A DNA stretch of 64,000 bases from CAZGUH01 sp964529005. Lineage in GTDB: Bacteria; Actinomycetota; Acidimicrobiia; Acidimicrobiales; Ilumatobacteraceae. Below, piece by piece: positions 56,517 to 64,000 of the stretch. The position numbers and the translations under genes are program-made. Under the pieces are notes generated by a model. The model searched no databases and was not told the DNA's origin. It worked only from the letters and a program-made list of their open reading frames with translations. Location of the stretch: positions 11,162-75,161 of the forward strand of contig CAZGUH010000016.1 in the NCBI GenBank assembly GCA_964529005.1, read 5' to 3'. Positions within the stretch are counted from its first letter, which is position 1, and each line of letters opens with the position of its first letter.

Positions 56517-57470
56517 TCATGCGGCCCTCGCTTGGCGGACCCGCGGGTCGAGGTAGGCGTACAGGACGTCGACCAGCGCGTTCAGGCCGACGTAGACGAG
56601 GGCGACGAACATCACCACGCCCTGCACCATGAACAGGTCCGAGGCGAAGATCGACTGCACCATCAGCTGGCCCACGCCGGGAAGGGCGAAGATCACCTCG
56701 ACGATCACCGCGCCGCCGAGGAAACGACCGAGGCTCAGCGCCGCGAGCGTCAGCAGCGAGAACGACGACGGCCGCAACGCGTGGCGGAAGAGCACGTAGC
56801 GAGCCGTCAGGCCCTTGGCCCGGGCGGCGAGGACGAAGTCGTTCTGGAGCGTGGCGATCATGTCGGCGCGCAGCACCCGGGAGAAGATCGCGATCTCTCC
56901 GAGCGCCAACGTGAGCGCCGGCAGGAAGGCCGACTTGAGGTTCGCCGCGAGCCCGTCGGAGATCGGGTTCCAGCCGGTCACCGGGAACCACTTGAGCTTC
57001 ACCGCCAGCAGGAATGCGGCGAGCAGGGCGACGACGAAGTGCGGCGCGGAGATCAACACCGACGAGATGACGCTCCAGATCCGGTCGAAGCGGCCGTCGG
57101 AGCGGTACGAGGCGTAGACCGCGATCGGGATCGCCAGCACGAGGGACATCACGAGCGCCAGCAGGGCGAGCTCGAGGGTGACGGGCATGCGCTGCTTGAT
57201 CGCCTCGATCACGGGCTGGCCCGTCCGGTACGACTCGCCGAAGTCGCCGGTGGCGACGCCGCCGATCCAGTCGCCGTACCGCTCGACGAGCGGCTTGTTC
57301 AGCCCCATCTCCTCGTTGAGCGCATCGACCTGTTCTTGGGTCGCGCTCTCGCCGAGGATCGCCAGGGCAGGCCCGCCGGGCGTGAGGTCCATCATCACGG
57401 TGGCCAGCAGGCTCACCAGGAACAGGACCACGACGACGTGGCCGACCTTCAGGAGCAGGAAGCGGCGCAT
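56517..57470 (-). CDS. Peptide-type ABC transporter permease (DppB/OppB-like)
   Basis: A 317-residue permease starting MRRFLLLKVGHVVVVLFLVS, followed by MMDLTPGGPALAILGES, ERYGDWIGGVATGDFGESY and the coupling loop FVLAARAKGLTARYVLFRH (about 216-234). I use ATG 57470 (GGGAGCGAGG upstream). A GTG at 57563 would add 31 non-membrane residues and has its GGAG directly abutting the start, which is unfavourable. First gene of the transporter operon. Confidence 0.92.
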   Translation of the reverse strand: MRRFLLLKVGHVVVVLFLVSLLATVMMDLTPGGPALAILGESATQEQVDALNEEMGLNKPLVERYGDWIGGVATGDFGESYRTGQPVIEAIKQRMPVTLELALLALVMSLVLAIPIAVYASYRSDGRFDRIWSVISSVLISAPHFVVALLAAFLLAVKLKWFPVTGWNPISDGLAANLKSAFLPALTLALGEIAIFSRVLRADMIATLQNDFVLAARAKGLTARYVLFRHALRPSSFSLLTLAALSLGRFLGGAVIVEVIFALPGVGQLMVQSIFASDLFMVQGVVMFVALVYVGLNALVDVLYAYLDPRVRQARAA

Positions 57471-57562
57471 GTCAGCCTCGCTCCCTCGTCGTGTTGCGCC
57501 ATGCGCCCCATCCTCCGGTGCCCACGGTTCCCCCTGAACGGTCGAGGTCGAACGATCGGTCA

Positions 57563-57600
57563 CCTCCGTTAAAGAGGCAACGTAGTTAACTTAATCGGAC
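57563..57600 (-). promoter_or_regulatory. AT-rich control region with AGTTAACT palindrome
   Basis: The 163-base gap between the transporter and the SDR at 57634 contains the palindrome AGTTAACT (57584-57591) inside GATTAAGTTAACTACG (minus strand). A promoter is likely but boxes cannot be fixed. Nothing else is recognisable in the gap. Confidence 0.4.
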
Positions 57601-57633
57601 TTCGGAGGCGTTCGCAACAGCACCCCCGGGGGA

Positions 57634-58413
57634 TCATCCGTTGCGAGCTGTGAGCCCGCCGTCCGCGGCCAGGATCGCGCCCGTGATGTACGACGACGCC
57701 GGCAGGAGCAGTGACAGCGTGGCGTGAGCGACCTCCTCGGGGTCGCCGTAGCGGTGGAGCGCGGTCCGGCGCTTGGCGAACGCCTTCTTGTCCTCGTCCG
57801 GGATGCTCTCGGTCATGCCGCTGTGGATCGGCCCGGGGCAGACGCAGTTGACCGTCACCCCGGCAGGTCCGAGCTCGACCGCGAGGGCTCGGGTCAGACC
57901 GATCATGCCGTGCTTCGACACCGTGTACGGCGAGTAGAACGAGGCCGCGCCGACGCCGGCCGTCGAGGAGATGTTGACGATCCGCCCCGCCCGGTCGCGG
58001 CGCAGGTCGGCGAGGCAGGCACGGATGAACCGCACCGCAGCCGTGAGGTTGACGGCCAGCGTGGCGTCCCAGTGGTCGAAGTAGTCCGGCGCGTCGATCG
58101 GCGCGTACGTGCCGATGCCGGCGTTGTTGACGAGCCCGTCCACTGGCCCGAGGGCGGCACGGACGGACGACACGGCGGCGTCGACGGCAACCGCGTCGGT
58201 CACGTCGACCACCACGGGATGCGCTCGGCCACCGCCGGCGGCGATCTCCGCCGCGACCGCGTCGAGCTGCTCCTCGGCGCGGTCGAGGACGGCGACGCGC
58301 GCGCCCACGTGCGCGAGGAGCCGGGCGGTGGCCCGGCCCATGCCGCTGGCGGCGCCGGTTACGATGACGACCTTTCCCTCCACGGATCGGCTGAGGGAGC
58401 TGAGAGCGGCCAT
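57634..58413 (-). CDS. SDR family oxidoreductase
   Basis: A 259-residue SDR with VTGAASGMGRATARLLAHVG (19-38), NNAGIGTYAP, Ser in NISSTAGVG, Tyr/Lys in SPYTVSKHGMIGLT, VCPGPIHSGM and SSYITGAILAADGG. NAD(P)-linked alcohol/ketone conversion in the cytosol. ATG 58413 lies seven bases after a TATCCT box without a Shine-Dalgarno site. The gene diverges from the quinone-oxidoreductase-like gene, with 78 bases between them. Confidence 0.92.
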   Translation of the reverse strand: MAALSSLSRSVEGKVVIVTGAASGMGRATARLLAHVGARVAVLDRAEEQLDAVAAEIAAGGGRAHPVVVDVTDAVAVDAAVSSVRAALGPVDGLVNNAGIGTYAPIDAPDYFDHWDATLAVNLTAAVRFIRACLADLRRDRAGRIVNISSTAGVGAASFYSPYTVSKHGMIGLTRALAVELGPAGVTVNCVCPGPIHSGMTESIPDEDKKAFAKRRTALHRYGDPEEVAHATLSLLLPASSYITGAILAADGGLTARNG

Positions 58414-58433
58414 GCACGACAGGATAGTGTCGT
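58414..58433. promoter_or_regulatory. Divergent promoter region with inverted repeat
   Basis: ACGACA (58416-58421) and TGTCGT (58428-58433) form a 6-base inverted pair. The minus-strand TATCCT (58426-58421) inside it is seven bases before ATG 58413. A regulator bound here could control both this SDR and the divergent gene at 58492. Confidence 0.5.
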
Positions 58434-58491
58434 CTCGCTAGATCATTGAGCTGTTTCATCCTGCCGGTTCGAATCTGCTGAGGGAGACGAT

Positions 58492-59454
58492 GTGAGGGCC
58501 TGGCGTCATCACCGACACGGAGAGCCGGGCGACGTGCTGCGCATCGAGGACGTCCCCGAGCCGGAGCCCGGCGATGGCGAAATCCTCGTGCGGGTCACGG
58601 CGTGCGCGTTGAACTTCCCCGAGCTCCTCCAGATCAAGGGCGGCTACCAGGTGCGCCTTCCCCTGCCGCACGTGCCGGGCAGCGAGATCGCAGGCGTCCG
58701 GGTCGACACCGGCGAGCGCGTCCTCGCCGTCGCGCTCGGCGGTGGCCTGGCCGAGATCGCGGCCGTGCCGCTCGACCGCTGCCTGCCGATCCCGACCGGC
58801 CTCGACGACGCGCGCGCCGCGGCGATGCCGATCAACTACCTCACCGGCTACCACGCGCTCGCCGATCGCGCCGCTCTGCAACCGGGTGAGACCGTGCTCG
58901 TGCACGCCGCCGCGGGCGGCGTCGGATCGGCCGCAGCGCAGATCGCCAAGGCGATGGGCGCACGAGTGATCGCCACCGCGGGAGGGCCGGAGAAGGTCTC
59001 CATCGTGCGCGATCGCGTCGGCGTCGACGTGGCCATCGACTATTCCAGCGAGGATCTGCGTGAGGCCGTTCTCGCGGCGACCGGCGGGCGGGGCGTCGAC
59101 GTCGTCTACGACCCGGTCGGCGCCGACGTCTTCGACATCTCGCGCCGGCTCGTCGCCTTCGGCGGCCGCTACCTCGTCATCGGCTTCACCGGCGGCCGCA
59201 TCCCCGAGGTCGCCGTCAACCACGTGTTGATGAAGGGGTACAGCGTGGTCGGGGTCCACTGGGGCCACGCGGCCAAGCTCGACCCGACCGCGACGCCGCG
59301 GGTGTGGAAGGAGATCACTGCCCTGACCGCCTCCGGCCACATCGATCCGCTGGTCATGCGCCAGGCGCCGTTCGAGGAGGCGGTGCAGGCGTTCGACGAC
59401 CTGGCCGCGCGGCGCACATGGGGAAAGGTCGTGGTCCGCCCGCCCGCGCCCTGA
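58492..59454 (+). CDS. NADPH:quinone oxidoreductase-type MDR dehydrogenase
   Basis: The 320-residue medium-chain dehydrogenase/reductase has no zinc ligands, as expected for the quinone oxidoreductase/enoyl reductase branch. VTACALNFPELLQIKGGYQ and LPHVPGSEIAG (residues about 34-64) form the catalytic domain, VLVHAAAGGVGSAAAQIAKAMG (about 137-158) the NADPH site. It may reduce a quinone, an enone or an enoyl-CoA. GTG 58492 has GGGAG six to eight bases upstream. The stop is ten bases from the convergent amidohydrolase stop. Confidence 0.92.
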   Translation: MRAWRHHRHGEPGDVLRIEDVPEPEPGDGEILVRVTACALNFPELLQIKGGYQVRLPLPHVPGSEIAGVRVDTGERVLAVALGGGLAEIAAVPLDRCLPIPTGLDDARAAAMPINYLTGYHALADRAALQPGETVLVHAAAGGVGSAAAQIAKAMGARVIATAGGPEKVSIVRDRVGVDVAIDYSSEDLREAVLAATGGRGVDVVYDPVGADVFDISRRLVAFGGRYLVIGFTGGRIPEVAVNHVLMKGYSVVGVHWGHAAKLDPTATPRVWKEITALTASGHIDPLVMRQAPFEEAVQAFDDLAARRTWGKVVVRPPAP

Positions 59455-59464
59455 GCGCGCCGTC

Positions 59465-60880
59465 TCAGCCGACCTGGCGGGCGGCGCCCTCGATCACCGT
59501 GCCGTCGAAGAACCCGGGCGACAGGGCGGTGAGCATCGCGTGGGCGTTCCCGAACGTGAACGCCCGGAACTGGTCGCGATCGAGCACGCCGTCGTCCACC
59601 AGCTCCCACGCCTCGGCCAGCACGCCGCGCATGTCGGGCACGTCCCAATGGCCGATGTCCGAGGCGAACATCGCCCGCAGCTGCCCGCCCCGCGGCGCCA
59701 GCCGGGGGTCGAACGCGAGGGCGTTCATCGGGTCGTCGGCTTCGCACCCGAACCAGAACTGCCCGCTGAAGATCCGGGCGATCTCGTCGGCCGTCTCGAT
59801 GCCCGACTCGGCGAAGTCGTCGATGCTCTCCCCCGGGCCGGTCCCCGGCCGCCGGTTGAACGCCGTCACCGGGTCGTAGCTGTCCTGGTAGGCGGCGAGC
59901 GCACCGGAGCCGAACCGGCGGAACAGCGTTTCGGCGAGGACGGGGTCGATGGCCATCGGGTCGAACTGCCTCACCGCCTCGCGGCTGCGCTTGGCGAAGT
60001 GGCCGAGCAGGTCGGCGTACAGCTGCACGGCCCACGACACGCCGCCTTCGAGGAAGACGAACGGCAGGTCCGAAAATCGGCGCGGCACGCCCCCCATCAC
60101 CAGCGAGCGGCACACCGACTCCTGCGCGGCGGCGAAGTTGCCGAGGTGGTTGAAGACGTAGTTCGTGCTCGACGCCCGCGTGCCCCACCCGTAGCCGACA
60201 CCGTGGAACGACGGCGCCACCCCGAGCTCGCGGCACCGCCGCCAGAGCGGGTCGTAGTCGTAGAGGCTGCCGTGGCCGAGCGTGTCGAGCCACGGGCGCC
60301 CGTCGTCCGCCGCACGCCGCTGCCGTGGGATGACGCCGTTGATCACGATCGCCCGCAGGCCGAGCACCCCGACCGCGTGCTCGAGCTCCTCGACGGCTTC
60401 GGTCGGATCGAACGTCGGGATCATCGCCACCGGCTCGAGGCGGTCGCGATACGGCGCATACGCCCGCGCGGCGTACTCGTTGAACGCCCGCACGGTGGCA
60501 CAGCGGAGCTCGCCGTCCGGGCACGCGAGGTACGCCAGGCCGGTCGGATACAGCAGCGCGAAGTCGATGCCCAGCTCGTCGAGGCGCTCGTACATCAGCT
60601 CGGGCAGCATCGCCGTGGCCCGATCGAGGGTGTTGCGGGCGGGGAGCCCGTAGAAGGCCCGCGCCGGGAGGAACCCCTCGTAGCTGCCCGCCGTGCCGCT
60701 CTGGCGGGTGGCGTGGAACGCGGCGAGGCGGTCGGCCATCGACGGGCCGCCGATCTCGGCGAGCAGATCGCGCACCATCGGCATGAACGCGACGAAGTGC
60801 CCGTCGGCGTCGATCACCGGATGGTCGATCGATCCGCGGATCGCGGTGACGTCGTGGCTCGCTCGGAATCGGATCCCCAC
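59465..60880 (-). CDS. ACMSD-like amidohydrolase (PF04909 type)
   Basis: The fifth and most divergent paralog, 471 residues. HPVIDADGHFVAF carries the N-terminal metal pair, APSFHGVGYGWG the barrel His, and MFASDIGHWDVPD the C-terminal Asp/His; the last is SDIGH instead of SDYPH. An insert around residues 200-230 distinguishes it. GTG 60880 follows GGGAGGA closely; ATG 60904 lies in the tandem repeat and is a possible alternative. It is downstream of the SDR at 60912, whose stop is in that repeat. Confidence 0.88.
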   Translation of the reverse strand: MGIRFRASHDVTAIRGSIDHPVIDADGHFVAFMPMVRDLLAEIGGPSMADRLAAFHATRQSGTAGSYEGFLPARAFYGLPARNTLDRATAMLPELMYERLDELGIDFALLYPTGLAYLACPDGELRCATVRAFNEYAARAYAPYRDRLEPVAMIPTFDPTEAVEELEHAVGVLGLRAIVINGVIPRQRRAADDGRPWLDTLGHGSLYDYDPLWRRCRELGVAPSFHGVGYGWGTRASSTNYVFNHLGNFAAAQESVCRSLVMGGVPRRFSDLPFVFLEGGVSWAVQLYADLLGHFAKRSREAVRQFDPMAIDPVLAETLFRRFGSGALAAYQDSYDPVTAFNRRPGTGPGESIDDFAESGIETADEIARIFSGQFWFGCEADDPMNALAFDPRLAPRGGQLRAMFASDIGHWDVPDMRGVLAEAWELVDDGVLDRDQFRAFTFGNAHAMLTALSPGFFDGTVIEGAARQVG

Positions 60881-60892
60881 GGCTCCTCCCTC

Positions 60893-60914
60893 TTGCCCGC
60901 TCATTGCCCGCTCA
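60893..60914. repeat. 11-bp tandem duplication spanning a stop codon
   Basis: Two exact copies of TTGCCCGCTCA. The stop codon of the SDR (60912-60914) is in one copy; the other lies downstream and creates an additional ATG before the amidohydrolase. Confidence 0.85.
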
Positions 60915-61811
60915 GCCGCCTGGGCGCTCGACGCCGAAGACGTCGAGCGCATCGGCGGTGAACGAGCGGTCGTCCATCCTGCTCCACCGCTCGAGGACCC
61001 GCTCGCTCAAGCTGTCGCCGCCATAGCGCATCGGTCCGCCGACGTCGAGGATCGCCGCGACGGCGCGGCGCGCGGCCTCGGCGGGCGGTTCCGGGCGGTG
61101 GTTGAGCAACAGCCCACAGGCCGGCGGCGGCGCGCTGGCGTCGCGCGACATCCGGCGGGCGAAGAACCGTTCGGCGAGCGCGTCGTAGGGCGCAGGCTGC
61201 GGCGCAGCCGATGCCGCGATCGTGCGTTGCAGCATGTCGGTGGCGATCGGCCCGGGCGCGACCTCGACGACACGGATCCCGAAGCTGCTGACCTCACCCC
61301 ACAGCGATTCGAGCACCGTCGCGAACGCGGCCTTGCTGGCGCGATAGGCGGCGAGGAAGGGCTGCGGAAGGAAGCGGGCGAGCGACGTCACGCCGCAGAT
61401 CACACCGGCGCCGTTGGCCCTCATCACCGGCACGGCGCGCCGCGCCAACTGGGTCGGCCCGAACACGTTGACCTCGAACGCCTCGCGCATCAGCTCCGGC
61501 GTGAGGTGCTCCACCGGGGTGCGGGGGCCTTCCCAGCCGGCGTTGCTGACGAGCACGGCGAGATCGTCCGGCATCTCCAGCGCGGCGATCGACGCCGCGT
61601 CGGTGACGTCGAGGGCGCACACCTGGATCCGGTCCGCGCGGCCGAGCCGGGCGGCCTCGTCGAGCAACCCGCCGGCCGCGCCGACGTCGCGCATCGCGGC
61701 GCGCACGGAAAAGCCCTCGGCCGCGAGCAGCAGGGCGATCTCCCGGCCGACGCCGCGGTTGGCGCCGGTCACCACCGCCGCGCCCGCGCCGGCGCCGGTG
61801 ACGCCGATCAT
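60912..61811 (-). CDS. SDR family oxidoreductase
   Basis: A 299-residue SDR: VVTGANRGVGREIALLLAAE (13-32), SNAGWEGP, Ser in GVTSLARF, Tyr/Lys in AAYRASKAAFATV, and VAPGPIATDM. The C-terminal extension beyond the SDR core (from about 200) places it near the longer, membrane-associated retinol/steroid-dehydrogenase-like SDRs. It oxidises or reduces a hydroxyl/ketone with NAD(P). ATG 61811 is 25 bases after the companion-protein stop, so both are probably on one transcript from the 62622 promoter. Confidence 0.9.
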   Translation of the reverse strand: MIGVTGAGAGAAVVTGANRGVGREIALLLAAEGFSVRAAMRDVGAAGGLLDEAARLGRADRIQVCALDVTDAASIAALEMPDDLAVLVSNAGWEGPRTPVEHLTPELMREAFEVNVFGPTQLARRAVPVMRANGAGVICGVTSLARFLPQPFLAAYRASKAAFATVLESLWGEVSSFGIRVVEVAPGPIATDMLQRTIAASAAPQPAPYDALAERFFARRMSRDASAPPPACGLLLNHRPEPPAEAARRAVAAILDVGGPMRYGGDSLSERVLERWSRMDDRSFTADALDVFGVERPGG

Positions 61812-61836
61812 GCCGGGGCCGTGGTCGCCGGCTCGG

Positions 61837-62562
61837 TCATCGCTGGGGCGCGACGGGATCGAGGACGATCCGCGGGTCGGAGCGCCCGCACGCGCAGCGT
61901 TCCGTCACGACCGAGCCGCGCACGCCCGTCGCTGCCCCGTCGAGGCGATGCGTCCGGCGGCCGATCGTGGTCAGCCGCAGCTCGCCGTCGACCGACTCGA
62001 CGGCCCATTCGCTGCCGTCGAGGTGCATGCCGCCGCGCGCATGGCACTCGACGGCGTGGGCGGGACCGAGCGGCATCATGCCGTACGGCTCGATGCCGGC
62101 CGCACGCAGCGTCGCGTGCGTGGAGGGGCGCGCCAGCACGAACGGCACACGGCCGATCGCGCCCGCGACGCCGCCGCCGAGCTGTTCGAGCCCGGCGGTG
62201 ACCTGCTCCTCCAAGCCGAGCAGCACGGTCGGCCGCGGCGCGCCACGGGCGAACATCGCCGTGCGGCGGGCGTCGAACGGGTAGGCGTCGGTCGGGCACA
62301 CGACGGCGCCGAGCGCCCGGATGGCCAGCTCGAACGGCCGGTTCCAGGGCGCGAGCGGCGTCGACGACACGACGATCACGTAGCGGTCGTCGCCGATGCC
62401 GTACTCGGCGAGCAGCCCGGTCGCCCATGCCGTGTCACGCTCGATGTCGTCCCACGACACCTCGAAGAAGACGGCCTCGTCGCCGATGTCGTAGCGGGCG
62501 ACGCCCCACAGCGGGGCGCGCGGGATCTGTCTCGCAGCACGGTCGGTTGAGGCGATCGTCAT
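61837..62562 (-). CDS. ANL-like companion of PaaK-type CoA ligase (no P-loop)
   Basis: The 241-residue homolog of the 36374 protein. PRAPLWGVARYDIG and IERDTAWATGLLAEYGIG (N-terminal), FDARRTAMFARG and VPFVLARPSTHATLRAAG (central) are shared with it. Unlike that paralog it retains CACGRSDPRIVLDP (about 222-235), the same Cys-x-Cys-Gly-Arg turn that PaaK-type ligases carry. There is no ATP loop and no C-terminal Lys. ATG 62562 has GGAG upstream. It diverges from the PaaK-like gene at 62704. Repeated pairing suggests a dedicated subunit or regulator of the ligase. Confidence 0.8.
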   Translation of the reverse strand: MTIASTDRAARQIPRAPLWGVARYDIGDEAVFFEVSWDDIERDTAWATGLLAEYGIGDDRYVIVVSSTPLAPWNRPFELAIRALGAVVCPTDAYPFDARRTAMFARGAPRPTVLLGLEEQVTAGLEQLGGGVAGAIGRVPFVLARPSTHATLRAAGIEPYGMMPLGPAHAVECHARGGMHLDGSEWAVESVDGELRLTTIGRRTHRLDGAATGVRGSVVTERCACGRSDPRIVLDPVAPQR

Positions 62563-62621
62563 CCGGCTCCACGTCTCCCCGTCGCCCGGCGCCCGTTCGG
62601 GCGTCCCGGTGTCGCCAGCGC

Positions 62622-62650
62622 ACGATAATCCACTAACTTGTTTTACACAA
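62622..62650 (-). promoter_or_regulatory. Promoter region between companion and PaaK-like genes
   Basis: Minus-strand TTGTGT (62650-62645), a 17-base spacer and TATCGT (62627-62622) point to the companion gene. GATAAT on the plus strand (62624-62629) could serve the ligase. TTGT/ACAA half-sites surround the spacer. The palindrome CGCCCGTTCGGGCG lies at 62590-62603. Confidence 0.45.
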
Positions 62651-62703
62651 TGCATCAGATCGGACGCCGACTCGACGCCGGGCCGCCTCCGGGGGACACT
62701 TTC

Positions 62704-63999
62704 ATGTACGACGACTTGTACTTCGACCGCGACAGCGAGCTGATGCCGCGCCAGGCCATCGCCGAGCTCCAGGAGCAGCGCATCGCCGAGCTGGCGCCGT
62801 TCGTCTACGAACGATCGCCGCTCGTGCGGTCGCTGTGGCAGGCGGCCGGCGTCCACCCGCGCGACATCCGATCGGTGGACGACTTCCGCGAGCGGGCTCC
62901 GACGATGACCAAGGACGACATCCGGGCGTTCCGCGACGCCACCGGAGACTCGTTCGGAGGCGTGCTGTGCGTCGAGCCGCGCGAGCTCAGCGCGATCTTG
63001 TCGACGTCGGGCACGACCGGCGATTCGACGCTGTTCCCGGAGAAGTGGCCGACCTGGTCGCGCCTCGCGTCGTGGCACGCTCGTTTCCTGTGGGCCATCG
63101 GTCTGCGCCCCGGCGACCGGGTGCTGTGCCCGGGATCGACCTACCGCGGACCGTTCTATGAGATGTACCAGATGATCGGCGCCGTGCCGATCATGAGCGA
63201 CACGGCCAAGGGCGACTGGAACGAGATCTTCGAGCTCGCCCAGCGCTTCCAGCCCGCGGCGATGAAGGTCTCGGGCCCGGGCCTCGTCGCGCTCGCCGCG
63301 CTGGAGGATCAGGTCGACATCGCGGCGATGTTCTCGTCGATCAAGGTCGCGATCTTCGGCGGCGAGCCGCTCAGCGCTCGCATGCGCCAGCGTTTGGAGG
63401 ACTGGAAGCTGGAGGTCGTCTCGACGACCGCAGCCGCCGACGTCGGCATCGCCATGGAGTGCCTGGAGCGCGACGGGCACCACGTGTGGGAGGACGAGGT
63501 GCTCCTCGAGGTCATCGATCCGGAAACCGGCGCGCAGGTCGCCGACGGTCAAGTCGGCGAGCTGGTGGCGACGGGGATCGATGACATGGTCGCTCCCCTC
63601 GTTCGCTTCGCCAGCGGCGACCTGGTGCGCGTCAGCCGGGAGACGTGCGGTTGCGGGCGCACCCACGCGCGCATGTGGCCGCTCGGCCGGCGCGGCGACG
63701 AGGTGGTCGTCAACGGGCTGGCGGTGCTGCCGATGGACGTCTGGGGGGCGATCGACGCCGTCCCCGAGACCTCGAGCGGCGTGTTCCAGCTGATCAAGCC
63801 GGCGCGCGAGGTCGACGTGCTGCGTGTGCGCGTCGGCTACAACGCCGCGGTCACCACGGATGTGAACGACCTGGCGGAACGCGTCGCGGCGTCGATCTAC
63901 GCCGCGGTCGGGGTCGAGCCGCAGCTCGACATGGTCGACGAGCGCGCGCTGTTGGCGGCCAGCCCGGCGGGGAAGGTGCGCCGGGTCGCCCCCGCCTGA
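62704..63999 (+). CDS. PaaK-like CoA ligase (phenylacetate-CoA ligase family)
   Basis: A 431-residue paralog of the 37060 ligase, aligned nearly end to end. MYDDLYFDRDSELMPRQ opens the protein, LSTSGTTGDSTLFPE is the ATP loop (about 99-113), PLVRFASGDLVRVSRETCGCG the core with the Cys turn, and NGLAVLPMDVWGAID the C-terminal hinge. KVRRVAPA at the very end contains the final Lys. ATP-dependent CoA ligation of an aromatic or related acid. ATG 62704 has GGGGGA eight bases upstream; the open frame begins earlier but without protein-like content. The stop is complete one base before the window end. Confidence 0.9.
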   Translation: MYDDLYFDRDSELMPRQAIAELQEQRIAELAPFVYERSPLVRSLWQAAGVHPRDIRSVDDFRERAPTMTKDDIRAFRDATGDSFGGVLCVEPRELSAILSTSGTTGDSTLFPEKWPTWSRLASWHARFLWAIGLRPGDRVLCPGSTYRGPFYEMYQMIGAVPIMSDTAKGDWNEIFELAQRFQPAAMKVSGPGLVALAALEDQVDIAAMFSSIKVAIFGGEPLSARMRQRLEDWKLEVVSTTAAADVGIAMECLERDGHHVWEDEVLLEVIDPETGAQVADGQVGELVATGIDDMVAPLVRFASGDLVRVSRETCGCGRTHARMWPLGRRGDEVVVNGLAVLPMDVWGAIDAVPETSSGVFQLIKPAREVDVLRVRVGYNAAVTTDVNDLAERVAASIYAAVGVEPQLDMVDERALLAASPAGKVRRVAPA

Positions 64000-64000
64000 C

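Noticed and set aside
62590..62603. Palindrome CGCCCGTTCGGGCG as a terminator or operator
   Set aside because: It lies between divergent genes where no terminator is needed, and short GC palindromes are expected in such DNA.

Overview
The window is high-GC DNA (about 70 percent G+C by eye), densely packed and largely organised in operons with 1-14 base overlaps. It carries two LLM-class (F420-type) oxidoreductases, many GTG starts, promoters placed 6-8 bases before start codons (leaderless genes) and numerous actinobacterial-type lipid catabolism genes. This fits an actinobacterium, plausibly of the class Acidimicrobiia or near Mycobacteriales; the exact taxon cannot be fixed from the sequence. 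I count 62 protein-coding loci: one cut by the left edge and one decayed. I see no rRNA, tRNA, CRISPR array, transposase or phage gene. No gene-free stretch exceeds 300 bases.

The content is an acyl-CoA and organic-acid catabolic island. From left to right: a cut substrate-binding lipoprotein and a flavin-binding PNPOx-like protein (1-1275). A beta-oxidation operon on the minus strand: 3-hydroxyacyl-CoA dehydrogenase, thiolase, acyl-CoA dehydrogenase, class III CoA transferase, aldo/keto reductase (1297-6718). An oligopeptide-type ABC transporter operon followed by a dihydrodipicolinate reductase-like dehydrogenase and an LLM oxidoreductase (6722-14311). An AtuA operon: AtuA, a detached AtuA ferredoxin-like domain, an amidohydrolase, a thiolase-like protein lacking the nucleophilic Cys with its DUF35 partner, an acyl-CoA dehydrogenase and an SDR (14500-21426). 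A two-subunit acyl-CoA dehydrogenase with LLM oxidoreductase and enoyl-CoA hydratase (21456-25400). A split thiamine-diphosphate enzyme with an alpha/beta hydrolase (25470-27561). An SDR/hydratase/SnoaL/CMD operon with a decayed SDR (27556-30950). A hydrolase operon with two ACMSD-like amidohydrolases, a D-aminoacylase-like enzyme and a double-hotdog thioesterase (31008-36301).

Further right: a PaaK-like CoA ligase with a small ANL-like companion (36374-38358). A plus-strand operon with an acyl-CoA synthetase, a CrtC/AttH-like protein and a kinase-fold phosphotransferase, then MarR, MFS and a second phosphotransferase (38572-45220). A minus-strand operon with a third phosphotransferase, an ACAD10/11-like dehydrogenase, an amidohydrolase and a substrate-binding protein (45210-50573). 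An aldehyde dehydrogenase/SDR/SnoaL set followed by a complete peptide-type ABC transporter (50661-57563). Finally an SDR, a quinone-oxidoreductase-like enzyme, a fifth ACMSD-like amidohydrolase, another SDR and a second PaaK-companion pair (57634-63999).

Together the genes suggest import of amphipathic or peptide-like compounds, CoA activation (three ANL ligases, one CoA transferase), dehydrogenation by five acyl-CoA dehydrogenase polypeptides, hydration, oxidation by several SDRs, and C-C cleavage by thiolase, a probable retro-aldolase and a ThDP lyase. No single known pathway is complete, and the substrate is not identified. The most notable items are two copies of a PaaK-like ligase paired with a P-loop-less ANL-like companion, a kinase/acyl-CoA dehydrogenase pair like the 4-hydroxyacyl-CoA phosphorylation route, short tandem repeats that repeatedly sit on or beside stop codons, and a clearly decayed SDR.
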